A stretch of 64,000 nucleotides of DNA from Planosporangium flavigriseum (GTDB taxonomy: Bacteria > Actinomycetota > Actinomycetes > Mycobacteriales > Micromonosporaceae), in contig NZ_JAATVW010000003.1 of assembly GCF_011947225.1 (NCBI RefSeq), positions 62,001 to 126,000 on the forward strand. Direction: 5' to 3'. Positions within the stretch are counted from its first letter, which is position 1; every line of letters starts with the position of its first letter. The position numbers were made by a program, and so were the translations under genes. The notes beneath the pieces were generated by a model. It saw nothing but the letters and a program-made list of their open reading frames with translations. It did no database searches and was not told where the DNA came from. Positions 1 to 8,824 of the stretch are shown here, piece after piece.

Positions 1-46
1 GCAGGAACGGGGACTCGGCGAGGGCAGGCTGGAGAGATTCGCTCAT
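1..46 (-). CDS. hemE: Uroporphyrinogen decarboxylase, N-terminal fragment (runs off window)
   Basis: Only the first 15 codons are inside the window, read leftwards from an ATG at 46-44. They encode MSESLQPALAESPFL. The AxSPFL stretch is typical of the N-terminus of actinobacterial HemE, the haem-pathway enzyme converting uroporphyrinogen III to coproporphyrinogen III. The divergent neighbours DUF3000 and RNase D are the usual neighbours of hemE in actinomycetes, and this supports the call more than the short peptide does. The peptide alone would be too short to identify. Confidence 0.5.
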   Translation of the reverse strand, partial: MSESLQPALAESPFL

Positions 47-223
47 CGCACGCCATCGTGCCACGCGCCGCCTGCGGCACCTCAATTAGGGACACGCGGT
101 TCACTGATCCAGCACGCGTGGTGACCGGACGAACCCGAAATGACCGACTCCCGGTGACGCAAGCGGCACGCTTCTCGGCGCGGCGGGCCCGCTTAGCGGC
201 CACTCGGGCCTACGCTTCGTCGT

Positions 224-805
224 ATGGCGCCCTCGACCGTCCCCCCGGAGGCGTTCACCCGCGCCGTCGCCCGGCTGCAAGCCGGGCAGCACCGACCCGA
301 GATCATCCTCGAGGAGGTGCCCGCGCCACAGCGGCTCGCGCCCTTCGGGTACGCGATGAGCGGCACCGTGATGCGCGACGGCGACGAGGTGGCGACGGGG
401 CGACTCATCCTGCTGCACGACCCCGCCGGACACGAGGCGTGGGAGGGCACGACGCGGCTCGTCACGTACGTGACGGCGGAGCTCGAGCCCGAACTCGCCG
501 CCGACCCGATGCTGCCCGACGTGGGTTGGAGCTGGCTGTTGGACGCCTTGGCGAGCCACGGCGCTGCCTACACCGCGATCGGCGGCACCGTGACGCAGAC
601 GCTGTCGACCCGGTTCGGCACCCTGGCCGGGCCGCCCGGCACGGCCGACGTCGAGATCCGCGCGTCCTGGACCCCGCTCGACGAGGATCTGGCCATCCAC
701 CTGGAAGGGTGGTGCGCGCTGCTCGCCCTGACCGCCGGGCTGCCGCCACCGGGCGTGACCGCGCTGCCCGAGCCGCGCCCACCCATGCCCGCTGCCCGGG
801 CCTGA
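224..805 (+). CDS. DUF3000 family protein
   Basis: A 193-residue protein of the DUF3000 family, which is restricted to actinobacteria and has no established function. It is acidic and lacks a signal peptide or membrane segment, so it should be cytosolic. The central part has many short beta-like stretches (RLVTYVTAELEPEL) and a conserved tryptophan-rich segment (VGWSWLLDAL) near residue 107. It lies between divergent hemE and RNase D, 82 bp upstream of the latter, as in many actinomycetes. The ATG start has no strong ribosome site, and a leaderless transcript is possible. Confidence 0.85.
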   Translation: MAPSTVPPEAFTRAVARLQAGQHRPEIILEEVPAPQRLAPFGYAMSGTVMRDGDEVATGRLILLHDPAGHEAWEGTTRLVTYVTAELEPELAADPMLPDVGWSWLLDALASHGAAYTAIGGTVTQTLSTRFGTLAGPPGTADVEIRASWTPLDEDLAIHLEGWCALLALTAGLPPPGVTALPEPRPPMPAARA

Positions 806-887
806 CGGGGCGCTCACCGGCACGGAGAACCCGACGCGCCGACCCAGCTGCACCTACCCGGAACGCCCGCGCCGTACCGTAGGCGAC

Positions 888-2147
888 GTGACCGACGAAG
901 CCCCCCAAAGCCGTCGGGACGCGGAAGAGCCGTCGGCGTCGCCCGCCTCGGTCCTGCTCACCGCACCCCGTGACGGCACACCGTCCCCTGTGACCACGCC
1001 GGCCGAGTTGGCGGAGGTGGCCCGGCGCTTCGCCGCCGGCACCGGTCCCGTGGCGGTGGACGCCGAACGCGCCTCGGGCTACCGGTACTCGCAGCGGGCC
1101 TACCTGGTGCAGTTGCGGCGGGAGGGCGCCGGAACGGCCCTCATCGACCCGATCCCGCTGTCCGACCTGACCGTGCTCAACGAGGCGATCGCCGACGCGG
1201 AGTGGATCCTGCACGCGGCCAGCCAGGATCTACCCTGCCTGGCCGAGGTGGGCCTGCTGCCCCAGCGGCTGTTCGACACGGAACTCGCCGCCCGGCTGGC
1301 CGGCTTCGAGCGGGTCGGCTTGGCCGCCCTGACGGAGTCGCTGCTCGGGTACGCCCTGGAGAAGCACCACTCGGCCGCCGACTGGTCGACCCGGCCGCTG
1401 CCCGAGTCGTGGCTGAGCTACGCGGCGCTCGACGTCGAACTGCTGAGCGACCTGCGCGAGGCCCTCGCGGCCGAACTGGAGCGCCAGGGCAAGGCACAGT
1501 GGGCGGCCGAGGAGTTCGCCGCGCTCGTGGCGAGCGCCGGCCAGCCGCCCCGCGTCCGCCCCGACCCGTGGCGGCGCACCTCGGGCATCCACCGGGTACG
1601 CGGAGCGCGTGCCCTCTCGCGGGTACGCGCCCTCTGGTACGCGCGGGACGCGATCGCGGCCCGCCGGGACGCCACGCCTACCCGGGTGCTGCCCGATGCC
1701 GCGATCGTCGCCGCCGCCGCGGGCGACCCGAAGGACGAACGGGCGCTCATCGCGCTGCCCGGCTTCGCCGGCCGGTCGGTACGCCGACTGGCCGGCACCT
1801 GGCTCGACGCGCTCAGTGAGGCCCGCACGCTGTCCGACTCGGAACTGCCGGTCACGCTGCCGACGGAGGGGCCACCGCCGCCGCACCGGTGGGCCGAGCG
1901 GGACCCCGACGCCGCCGCGCGCCTGGCCCGCTGCCGGGAACTGGTCAGCGGCATCGCCTCAACGCACCGGCTTCCTCCGGAAAACCTGATCACGCCCGAC
2001 ACGGTGCGCCGGCTGGCCTGGTCCCCGCCCGACCCGCTGGACGAGGAGACGGTGCGGGAGGTGCTGGCCGGGTTCGGCGCCCGGCGCTGGCAGATCGAAC
2101 TGACGGCAGCCGGCCTGACGGACGCGCTGCGCGCTCCGGCCGAGTAG
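888..2147 (+). CDS. rnd: Ribonuclease D-type 3'-5' exonuclease with HRDC domain
   Basis: A 419-residue DEDD-family exoribonuclease. The N-terminal exonuclease domain (about residues 35-210) carries the DEDDy signature: VDAER for the first Asp/Glu, an Asp in AASQDLPCL, and the final Tyr and Asp in SYAALDVELL. A C-terminal HRDC-like region starts near residue 230 (LWYARDAIAARRDATP) and would contact RNA. The first ~30 residues are low-complexity and acidic. In Escherichia coli the enzyme trims the 3' ends of tRNA and other stable RNAs. The start is GTG. The gene is followed by a stem-loop and precedes the fadAB pair. Confidence 0.9.
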   Translation: MTDEAPQSRRDAEEPSASPASVLLTAPRDGTPSPVTTPAELAEVARRFAAGTGPVAVDAERASGYRYSQRAYLVQLRREGAGTALIDPIPLSDLTVLNEAIADAEWILHAASQDLPCLAEVGLLPQRLFDTELAARLAGFERVGLAALTESLLGYALEKHHSAADWSTRPLPESWLSYAALDVELLSDLREALAAELERQGKAQWAAEEFAALVASAGQPPRVRPDPWRRTSGIHRVRGARALSRVRALWYARDAIAARRDATPTRVLPDAAIVAAAAGDPKDERALIALPGFAGRSVRRLAGTWLDALSEARTLSDSELPVTLPTEGPPPPHRWAERDPDAAARLARCRELVSGIASTHRLPPENLITPDTVRRLAWSPPDPLDEETVREVLAGFGARRWQIELTAAGLTDALRAPAE

Positions 2148-2157
2148 CCCCCTTCCG

Positions 2158-2221
2158 CGTCGATCTAGGAGGAGTGGCCCGCTGGCGCCCGTTTTGTGGC
2201 GCCATTCTTCCTAGATCGACG
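2158..2221 (+). terminator. Stem-loop downstream of rnd
   Basis: A 21-nt arm at 2158-2178 pairs with 2201-2221. The outer 13 base pairs are perfect and the inner part has two G.U pairs. It begins 10 bp after the rnd stop and has no U-tract, as is common in high-GC actinomycetes. It probably separates rnd from fadA. Confidence 0.6.
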
Positions 2222-2346
2222 TGTGCCGCCCGCGATCGGCGGCAAGATAAACCGTCAGTGTGGGTCGCGCCACAACGGTCACCTCTACCGGTGACCCTAC
2301 TGGCGAGTAACATCTGCGGAAAAGACCGTCCGCAAGGAGGCTCTCC

Positions 2347-3540
2347 GTGCCCCGTACCGTCCGCGACGTCGTCTTCGTCGACGGTGTGCGCACCCCTTTC
2401 GGCAAGGCCGGAGGGATGTACGCGAACACCCGCGCCGATGATCTCGTCATCCGCTGCATCCGTGAGCTGCTGCGGCGTAACCCGCAGCTGCCGCCCGAGC
2501 GCGTCGAGGAGGTCGCGATCGCCGCGACCACCCAGATCGGCGACCAGGGCCTGACGCTCGGCCGGACCGCCGCCCTGCTGTCCGGTCTGCCCAAGACCAC
2601 TCCCGGCTACTCCATCGACCGCATGTGCGCGGGCGCGATGACCGCGGTCACCACGGTCTCGTCCAGCATCGCCATGGGCGCCCTCGACATCGCCATCGCC
2701 GGCGGCGTCGAGCACATGGGCCGCCACCCGATGGGCGAGGGCGTCGACCCCAACCCGCGCATCATCGCCGAGAAGCTGGTCGACCCGTCCGCGCTGGTCA
2801 TGGGCTCCACCGCGGAGAACCTGCACGACCGGCTACCGGAAATCACCAAGCAGCGAGTCGACGCCTTCGCGCTCGCCTCGCAGCAGAAGACCGCGAAGGC
2901 GTACGCCAACGGCAAGCTCCAGCCCGACCTGGTGCCGGTCGCCGTGCGCGACCCGGCGACCGGCTGGGGTCTGGCCAGCGCCGACGAGGCGCCGCGCGAG
3001 ACCAGCCTGGAGAAGCTCGCCACGCTGAAGACGCCGTTCCGCCCGCACGGCCGGGTCACCGCGGGCAACGCGGCCGGCCTCAACGACGGCGCCACCGCCG
3101 CGATCATCGCGGCCGAGGACGTCGCCCGGGAGCTGGGCCTGCCGGTCGGTATGCGGCTGGTCAGCTACGGCTTCGTCGGCGTGGAGCCGGAGATCATGGG
3201 GTACGGCCCGGTCCCGTCGACGGAGAAGGCGCTGAAGATCGCCGGCCTGACCATCGACGACATCGGCCTGTTCGAGCTCAACGAGGCGTTCGCCGTCCAG
3301 GTACTGGCGTTCATGGACCACTTCGGCATCGCCGACGACGACCCGCGGGTGAACCCGTGGGGTGGCGCCATCGCCATCGGCCACCCCCTCGCCTCCTCCG
3401 GCATCCGCCTGATGACGCAGCTGTCGCGGCAGTTCGCCGAGCACCCCGAGGTGCGGTACGGCCTGACCGCGATGTGCATCGGCATCGGCATGGGCGGCAC
3501 GGTCATCTGGGAGAACCCGAACTGGGAGGGCAACAAGTGA
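2347..3540 (+). CDS. fadA: Acetyl-CoA acyltransferase (thiolase)
   Basis: A 397-residue thiolase, the usual length. It catalyses the last step of fatty-acid beta-oxidation, thiolytic cleavage of 3-ketoacyl-CoA. The acyl-accepting cysteine is in DRMCAGAMTA (near residue 95). The catalytic histidine is in GGAIAIGHPLASSG (near 348) and the second cysteine in LTAMCIGIGMGG (near 378). An AAGGAGG ribosome site lies just upstream. Its stop overlaps the GTG of the next gene by 4 bp (GTGA), so the two are translationally coupled and should form the trifunctional-enzyme complex. Confidence 0.95.
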   Translation: MPRTVRDVVFVDGVRTPFGKAGGMYANTRADDLVIRCIRELLRRNPQLPPERVEEVAIAATTQIGDQGLTLGRTAALLSGLPKTTPGYSIDRMCAGAMTAVTTVSSSIAMGALDIAIAGGVEHMGRHPMGEGVDPNPRIIAEKLVDPSALVMGSTAENLHDRLPEITKQRVDAFALASQQKTAKAYANGKLQPDLVPVAVRDPATGWGLASADEAPRETSLEKLATLKTPFRPHGRVTAGNAAGLNDGATAAIIAAEDVARELGLPVGMRLVSYGFVGVEPEIMGYGPVPSTEKALKIAGLTIDDIGLFELNEAFAVQVLAFMDHFGIADDDPRVNPWGGAIAIGHPLASSGIRLMTQLSRQFAEHPEVRYGLTAMCIGIGMGGTVIWENPNWEGNK

Positions 3541-5606
3541 CGCAGCCAACCAACGAGGTCGTCACCAAGGCACTCGTACGCTTCATCGCCGTCCCCGGCC
3601 TGGACGGCGAGGCCGCGCTCATCACGCTCGACAACGGGTTCGACCACACCAAGCCCAACACGTTCGGCCCCGGTGGTCTCGCCAGCCTGGACGCCGCGAT
3701 CTCCACCGCGCTCGAGCGCAACCCGCGGTTCATCGCGGTAACCGGCAAGCCGTACATCTTCTGTGTCGGCGCGGACGTCACCGTCATCCCGCAGGCCCGC
3801 TCCCGCTCCGAGGTGCTCGAGACCGGCCGGACCGGTCACCGCATCTTCAAGCGGCTGAAGGACTCGCAGATCCCGACGTTCGCGTTCGTCAACGGCGCGG
3901 CGATGGGCGGCGGCCTGGAGCTGGCGCTGCACTGCCACTACCGGACGCTGTCGACCGGTGCGGCCGCGCTCGCGCTGCCCGAGGTCTCGCTCGGCCTGGT
4001 ACCCGGCTGGGGCGGCACGCAACTGCTGCCCAACCTGATCGGCATCCCCGGCGCGGCGCAGGTCATCATTCAGAACCCGCTGATGATGAACAAGATGCTC
4101 AAGCCCAAACAGGCGCGGGAGATGGGCATCGCCGACGAGCTGTTCGAGGCTGCCGACTTCCTGGAGCGGTCGCTCGAATGGGCCGCCGGCGTGGTTCGCG
4201 GCGACATCACGGTGCAGCGCCCCGAGGTCGACCGGGACATGTGGGACGGCGTGCTGTTCTTTGCCAAGCAGCAGCTCGACGAGCGGCTGCACGGCGCGCA
4301 CCCCGCCGCGTACAAGGCCCTGGAACTGCTGGGCCTGGCCAAGGACGCGACGTTCTCCGACGGCACCGCCGCCGAGGACGAGGCCCTCGCCGACCTGGTG
4401 ATGAGCGAGGAGCTGCGCAGCGGCCTGTACTCGTTCGATCTGGTGCAGCGGCGGGCCAAGCGGCCGGCCGGGGCGCCGGACAAGGGCCTGGCCCGCGACG
4501 TCACCAAGGTCGGCATCGTCGGCGCCGGTCTCATGGCGTCGCAGCTCGCGCTGTTGTTCGCCCGCCGCCTGGAGGTGCCGGTCGTCCTGACCGACCTCGA
4601 CCAGGCCCGGGTCGACAAGGGCGTCGGGTATGTCCACGCCGAGATCGACAAGCAGGTGTCGAAGGGCCGCATGGACGCCGGCAAGGCCGCCAAGTACAAG
4701 GGCCTGGTCAGCGGCTCGGTCGACAAGGGCGCCTTCGCCGACGCAGACTTCGTCATCGAGGCCGTCTTCGAGGACCTGGGCGTCAAGAAGCAGGTCTGGG
4801 CCGAGATCGAGAAGATCGTCAAGCCCGAGGCCGTGCTGGCGACCAACACCTCGTCGCTGTCGGTCACTGAGATGGCCGCCGACCTGGAGCACCCCGAGCG
4901 GGTCGTCGGCTTCCACTTCTTCAACCCGGTCGCGATGATGCCGCTGCTGGAGATCGTCCGGGCGGAGAGGACCGACGACGCGACGCTCGCGACCGCGTTC
5001 GCTGTCGGCAAGAAGCTGAAGAAGTCCTGCGTACTGGTGAAGGACGCCCCGGCGTTCGTGGTCAACCGGCTGCTCACCCGGTTCCTGGGTGAGATCTTCG
5101 CCGCGGTCGACGCCGGTACGCCGCTGGACGTCGCGAACTCCGCGCTCGACCCGCTCGGCCTGCCCATGCGCCCGCTGGCGCTGCTGCAGCTCGTCGGGCC
5201 GGGCGTGGCGCACCACGTGGCCGGGACCATGCACGGGGCGTTCCCGGACCGGTACGGCGTCAGCGCCAACCTCGCCCGGATCGTCGAGGCGGGCAAGCCG
5301 GGCTTCCTCACCTCCGACGGCGAGGTCGACCCCGAGGTCGCCGCGCTGCTCCAGGTGGGCGACTCCCCGCTCACCGCGGATGAGGTCCGGACCCGGGCCC
5401 TGGACGCGCTCGCCCAGGAGATCCGCCTGATGCTCGACGAGGGCGTCGTGGCGGAGGCGCAGGACATCGACCTGTGCATGATCCTCGGTGCGGGTTGGCC
5501 GTTCCACCTGGGCGGCGTCACGCCGTACCTGGACCGGACGGGCACCTCGGAGAAGGTCACCGGTAAGCGGTTCCTGCCGAAGGGTGTGGCGAGCCTGCCC
5601 GCCTGA
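3537..5606 (+). CDS. fadB: Fatty-acid oxidation multifunctional protein: enoyl-CoA hydratase / 3-hydroxyacyl-CoA dehydrogenase
   Basis: A 689-residue two-domain alpha-subunit. The N-terminal crotonase domain (about residues 15-260) contains the oxyanion-hole segment NGAAMGGGLELAL. The NAD-binding 3-hydroxyacyl-CoA dehydrogenase domain starts near residue 320 with KVGIVGAGLMASQLA and contains VIEAVFEDLGVKK. The C-terminal dehydrogenase helices follow (FVVNRLLTRFLGEI). It performs hydration and NAD-dependent oxidation ahead of FadA. The GTG at 3537 was chosen because it overlaps the fadA stop and because the crotonase domain begins shortly after; the frame stays open further upstream but only as a shadow of fadA. 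Confidence 0.95.
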   Translation: MTQPTNEVVTKALVRFIAVPGLDGEAALITLDNGFDHTKPNTFGPGGLASLDAAISTALERNPRFIAVTGKPYIFCVGADVTVIPQARSRSEVLETGRTGHRIFKRLKDSQIPTFAFVNGAAMGGGLELALHCHYRTLSTGAAALALPEVSLGLVPGWGGTQLLPNLIGIPGAAQVIIQNPLMMNKMLKPKQAREMGIADELFEAADFLERSLEWAAGVVRGDITVQRPEVDRDMWDGVLFFAKQQLDERLHGAHPAAYKALELLGLAKDATFSDGTAAEDEALADLVMSEELRSGLYSFDLVQRRAKRPAGAPDKGLARDVTKVGIVGAGLMASQLALLFARRLEVPVVLTDLDQARVDKGVGYVHAEIDKQVSKGRMDAGKAAKYKGLVSGSVDKGAFADADFVIEAVFEDLGVKKQVWAEIEKIVKPEAVLATNTSSLSVTEMAADLEHPERVVGFHFFNPVAMMPLLEIVRAERTDDATLATAFAVGKKLKKSCVLVKDAPAFVVNRLLTRFLGEIFAAVDAGTPLDVANSALDPLGLPMRPLALLQLVGPGVAHHVAGTMHGAFPDRYGVSANLARIVEAGKPGFLTSDGEVDPEVAALLQVGDSPLTADEVRTRALDALAQEIRLMLDEGVVAEAQDIDLCMILGAGWPFHLGGVTPYLDRTGTSEKVTGKRFLPKGVASLPA

Positions 5607-5619
5607 CGGTCTTTCGGCA

Positions 5620-5665
5620 AGAGGGGCGCCCTCCTCCGCGTTTTCGTGGAGGAGGGCGCCCCTCT
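5620..5665 (+). terminator. Terminator of the fadAB operon
   Basis: An 18-bp perfect inverted repeat (5620-5637 with 5648-5665, 10-nt loop) starts 14 bp after the fadB stop. It is GC-rich and not followed by a T-run. Confidence 0.75.
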
Positions 5666-5743
5666 GCATGATCGAACAGATGTCACAGTCGACACGCCGC
5701 GGAAAGGGGTGGCGCGCCACCGGGGATTCAACAGAATCGACGG

Positions 5744-6649
5744 ATGCCTCTGCCACAGCTACAACGCATCCGTTGGGCGGTCCGCAGCGCCCTCGCGCTG
5801 GGCGTGGCCGCCTCGGTCGCAGCCAACATCCTGCACGCCCAACCCAACCCGGTCAGCCAGGTCATCGCCGCCTGGCCGCCGCTGGCGCTGCTGCTCACCG
5901 TCGAGCTGATCTCCCGAATACCGGTGCACCGCCGTTCCCTGGCCGCAGTGCGAATCATCGCGACCTCGACGATCGCCGGCATCGCCGCCTGGGTGTCGTA
6001 CTGGCACATGGTCGGCGTCGCGGCGCGGTACGGCGAGACCGGACCATCGCCGTACCTGCTCCCGCTGTCGGTGGACGGCCTGATCGTCGTCGCCAGCGTG
6101 AGCCTGGTCGAGTTGGCCGGCCGGATCCGGACGCTCGAAACAGCCGCGGCCGAGGCCGGGGTCGAGGTCACGGCCGACAATCCGGCCGAGGCCGTGGTCG
6201 AGGTCACGGCCGACAAGCCGGCCGAGGTCGAGACCGTCATTGTCGAGCCGGCCACCGTCGAGCCGGCCACCGTCGCCGTCCCGGATGACGCCCAGCCCAA
6301 GCGGTCGCCGGCACGCCGGGCCAGCCAGCCCCGCGCCACGAAGACCGCACCGGCCAAGGCCACAAAGGCCGCGCCACGTAAGCGGGCCACAACGAAGGCG
6401 ACCTCGACCACCGCTGCCCCGACTGTGACGGCCCCGGCTGTGACGGCCCCCGCCGTGACGGCCCCCGCCGAGACCCCGCCGGTGACACCGCGCCCCGTCG
6501 GCCGCGACCTGCCAGCGGCTGAGCTGCTCAAGCTGGCCGAGCAGCTGAAGGCCGAACGGCCCGGCCTGACCCAGGCTGCGATCGCCGGCGAACTGGGCGT
6601 CACCACCCACCGCCTGCAGCAGGCCAAGCGCCAAGCCGTCGCCGCCTGA
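5744..6649 (+). CDS. DUF2637 (SpdA-like) membrane protein with C-terminal helix-turn-helix
   Basis: A 301-residue protein. The first ~120 residues contain about four hydrophobic segments, including SALALGVAASVAANILHA, PPLALLLTVELISRI and LLPLSVDGLIVVASVSLVEL. These match the DUF2637/SpdA-type domain common in actinomycete plasmid-spread proteins and integrated conjugative elements. A long Thr/Pro/Ala/Val-rich linker (residues ~125-245) contains near-duplicate EVTADxPAE and TAPAV repeats. The last ~45 residues (LTQAAIAGELGVTTHRLQQA) look like a helix-turn-helix. Role inferred: membrane-anchored, possibly DNA-binding, either a relic of a mobile element or a domesticated relative. No integrase or transfer gene lies beside it. 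Confidence 0.7.
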   Translation: MPLPQLQRIRWAVRSALALGVAASVAANILHAQPNPVSQVIAAWPPLALLLTVELISRIPVHRRSLAAVRIIATSTIAGIAAWVSYWHMVGVAARYGETGPSPYLLPLSVDGLIVVASVSLVELAGRIRTLETAAAEAGVEVTADNPAEAVVEVTADKPAEVETVIVEPATVEPATVAVPDDAQPKRSPARRASQPRATKTAPAKATKAAPRKRATTKATSTTAAPTVTAPAVTAPAVTAPAETPPVTPRPVGRDLPAAELLKLAEQLKAERPGLTQAAIAGELGVTTHRLQQAKRQAVAA

Positions 6650-6659
6650 TCCGCCCTCT

Positions 6660-6715
6660 CCATGATCACCCGGAGTTTTGGGCGCCATGACACCCAAAAC
6701 TCCGGGTGATCATGG
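6660..6715. terminator. Bidirectional terminator between convergent genes
   Basis: A perfect 23-bp inverted repeat (6660-6682 with 6693-6715, 10-nt loop) lies between the DUF2637 gene and the histidine kinase. The stop codon of the kinase (6712-6710) is inside the right arm. The core TGATCACCCGGAGTT recurs near 10.85 kb. Confidence 0.8.
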
Positions 6716-7921
6716 TGAAGTCGACGGGGGAACAGCCGCTGACCCGGTAAGCAGCGGCGTAGTGGCGGCGGCCGGCAGGCGTACCGTCACCTCCAGTCCC
6801 CCACCGTCAAGAGCGACCGCGGTCACCGCGCCGCCGTGCGCGTCGCACACCGCCCGCACGATGGACAGCCCGAGCCCGGAGCCCCGCGCGCCGGTCCGTT
6901 CCCGCCCACCGCGCCGGAACGGTTCGAACAGCCCCGGTACGTCCGCGGCCTCCACCTCGAAGCCGGTGTTACCCACCACGAGCCACGCCTGGGTGTCGTC
7001 GGCCCAGGTGCGTACCCAGATCCGACCGCCCAGGTGGTTGTAGCGCACAGCGTTCTCGATGAGGTTGCCGGCGAGGCGTTCGAGCAGGCCAGGATCGCCG
7101 ACCACGGGCGCCGGGGCCAGCTCGGTCGTCACGTCCAGGCTGAGCCGGGAGGTCTCCTGGCGTACCGACGCGCACGCCGTCGACACGCCCGTGGCCAGGT
7201 CGGCCGGCACCTTGCGGGCCAGCCGCCGCCCCGCCTGGGCCTCCGTACGGGCGAGCAGCAGCAGCGAGTCCACGAGCGCGTTGGCCCGGATGGAGGCGTC
7301 GCGCACGACGGTGCCCATCCGGCGCAGGTCGGCCACGTCGGCGTCGGGGTCCGCGAGGGTCACATCGATCTCGGTACGCATGACGGTGAGCGGGGTGCGC
7401 AGCTCGTGAGACGCGTTGGCGACGAAGCGCTTCTGGCTTTCGAACGCGGTGCCGATCCGGTCGAGCATGGCGTCGAACGTGGCGGCGAGTTCGGCAACCT
7501 CGTCGTTCGCGCCGTCGTAGCGGATGCGCTCGTCGAGCGTCTCCCCCGACAGCCGCCGGGCGGCGGCGGTGACGGCGTGCAGCGGCCGCAGCGCCCGGCC
7601 GGCCACAAGGTAGGCCCCGATCACCCCGGCGGCACCGATCGCGAGCAGCGCCCCGGCACCCTTGACCAGAAGTTCCCGCTCGGCGGTGCGCATCAGCCCG
7701 TCCTGCCAGGCCCGGGCGTCCACGGTCCGCCCGTCGGCGAGCTGCACCTGAGTACCGGCGCGGAGCTGGTCGGACGGGTGCAGTGCGGAGCTGACGACGG
7801 TCCACGACAGCAGGACCAGTACCGCGCCCGCACCGATGAGCAGGATGCCGTTGAGCAGGGTGAGCCGCAGCCGCAGCGTCGGGCGGGGACGCCGTCGACT
7901 GCGCGCGTCGTAAAGGGTCAC
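6710..7921 (-). CDS. Sensor histidine kinase
   Basis: A 403-residue membrane kinase. Transmembrane segments lie near residues 20-45 (LLNGILLIGAGAVLVLLSW) and 90-110 (LLAIGAAGVIGAYLVAG), flanking a short extracytoplasmic loop of about 40 residues. A HAMP linker follows, then the H-box NASHELRTPL (phospho-accepting His) and the ATPase domain with N-box NLIENAVRYN, F-box LFEPFRRG and G-box GSGLGLSIV. It should phosphorylate the response regulator encoded just upstream, whose stop it overlaps by 4 bp (GTGA, start 7921). The signal is unknown; the small sensor loop suggests membrane or cell-wall stress, which is inference only. Confidence 0.9.
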   Translation of the reverse strand: MTLYDARSRRRPRPTLRLRLTLLNGILLIGAGAVLVLLSWTVVSSALHPSDQLRAGTQVQLADGRTVDARAWQDGLMRTAERELLVKGAGALLAIGAAGVIGAYLVAGRALRPLHAVTAAARRLSGETLDERIRYDGANDEVAELAATFDAMLDRIGTAFESQKRFVANASHELRTPLTVMRTEIDVTLADPDADVADLRRMGTVVRDASIRANALVDSLLLLARTEAQAGRRLARKVPADLATGVSTACASVRQETSRLSLDVTTELAPAPVVGDPGLLERLAGNLIENAVRYNHLGGRIWVRTWADDTQAWLVVGNTGFEVEAADVPGLFEPFRRGGRERTGARGSGLGLSIVRAVCDAHGGAVTAVALDGGGLEVTVRLPAAATTPLLTGSAAVPPSTSP

Positions 7922-8592
7922 GTGGCGGTCTCCTCGGCGCGAAGCCGGTACCCGGCTCCGACGACGGTCTCGATCAACGCCGGCTCGCCCAGCTTCTTGC
8001 GCAGCGTCATCATTGTGACCCGTACCGTCGTCGTGAACGGGTCGGCGTTGGCGTCCCACACCCGTTCCAGCAGCTCCTCGCTGGACACCACCGCTCCGTC
8101 CGCTTTGAGCAGCTCCTCCAGCACCCCGAACTCCTTGCGGGTCAGGTCAATCGGCCGGCCGGCCCTGGTCACCACGTGCCGGGCCTGGTCGAGTACGAGG
8201 TCCGCCACGGTGAGCACGGGCGGCGTGGCCGGAGTGGCCCGCCGCCCCAGCGCCTGCACCCGGGCCACCAGCTCGGCGAAGTCGAACGGCTTGGGCAGGT
8301 AGTCGTCCGCGCCGAGCTGGAGCCCCTCGACCCGGTCGGCGACGCTGCCGCTGGCCGTCAACATCAGTACCCGGGTCAGGGCCCCCGACGACACCAGCGC
8401 CGCGCAGATCTCGTCGCCGTGCATTCCCGGCAGGTCCCGGTCGAGCACCACGACGTCGTACCGCGTGATGAAGGCCATCTCGTGGCCGTCGGTCCCGTCG
8501 TAGGCCACGTCGACCGCCATACCCGCGCGCCGCAGCCCGCGCGCGATCGCGTCGGCAAGGTTGCTCTCGTCCTCGACCACGAGTACCCGCAC
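7918..8592 (-). CDS. OmpR-family response regulator
   Basis: An approximately 224-residue response regulator. The receiver domain has the acidic pocket VVEDE, the phospho-acceptor Asp in VVLDRDLPGMHG and the conserved Lys in DYLPKPFDF. A winged-helix effector domain follows, with RPIDLTRKEFGVLEELL and the recognition-wing sequence VETVVGAGYRL written here as IETVVGAGYRL. I chose the GTG at 8592, preceded by GGGAGGAG at suitable spacing; an in-frame ATG at 8622 would add ten residues. It is co-transcribed with the histidine kinase through a GTGA overlap. Confidence 0.9.
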   Translation of the reverse strand: MRVLVVEDESNLADAIARGLRRAGMAVDVAYDGTDGHEMAFITRYDVVVLDRDLPGMHGDEICAALVSSGALTRVLMLTASGSVADRVEGLQLGADDYLPKPFDFAELVARVQALGRRATPATPPVLTVADLVLDQARHVVTRAGRPIDLTRKEFGVLEELLKADGAVVSSEELLERVWDANADPFTTTVRVTMMTLRKKLGEPALIETVVGAGYRLRAEETAT

Positions 8593-8679
8593 CCGGTCAT
8601 CTCCTCCCACGCCGCCCAGCACAACGGGCCGGGCGTGAAGTCTGCGTGAGCCACGCTAGTGCGCACCGCCCCGCTCCGG

Positions 8680-8824
8680 TCAGGAGGCCCGCCAGACGCG
8701 CACCAACCCGCCCTTCGGCAGCTTCAGTTCGGCCAGCCACTCACCGAGGTCGATGACGGGCCCGGTGGGATGCCCCGTCTCGCCATTGTGCGCGCACGCG
8801 CGCTCCGACGGGGCGAGCGACGCG
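8680..8824 (-). pseudogene. Short coding-like remnant downstream of dxs
   Basis: On the minus strand a reading frame runs through the dxs-response regulator gap and ends at a TGA (8682-8680). Its last residues read GEWLAELKLPKGGLVRVWRAS. Third codon positions are almost all G or C, as in real genes here, yet the frame has no start codon except far inside, and upstream it runs into dxs in another frame. It may be the tail of a gene that has lost its 5' part. I do not recognise the sequence. Confidence 0.3.

Noticed and set aside
2625-3536. N-terminal extension of fadB by about 300 codons
   Set aside because: The extension is an Arg/Gly-rich shadow of fadA. The crotonase domain begins right after the GTG at 3537.
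3165-5756. Minus-strand frame of about 860 codons over fadA-fadB
   Set aside because: It is a shadow of two well-identified genes with recognised catalytic motifs.
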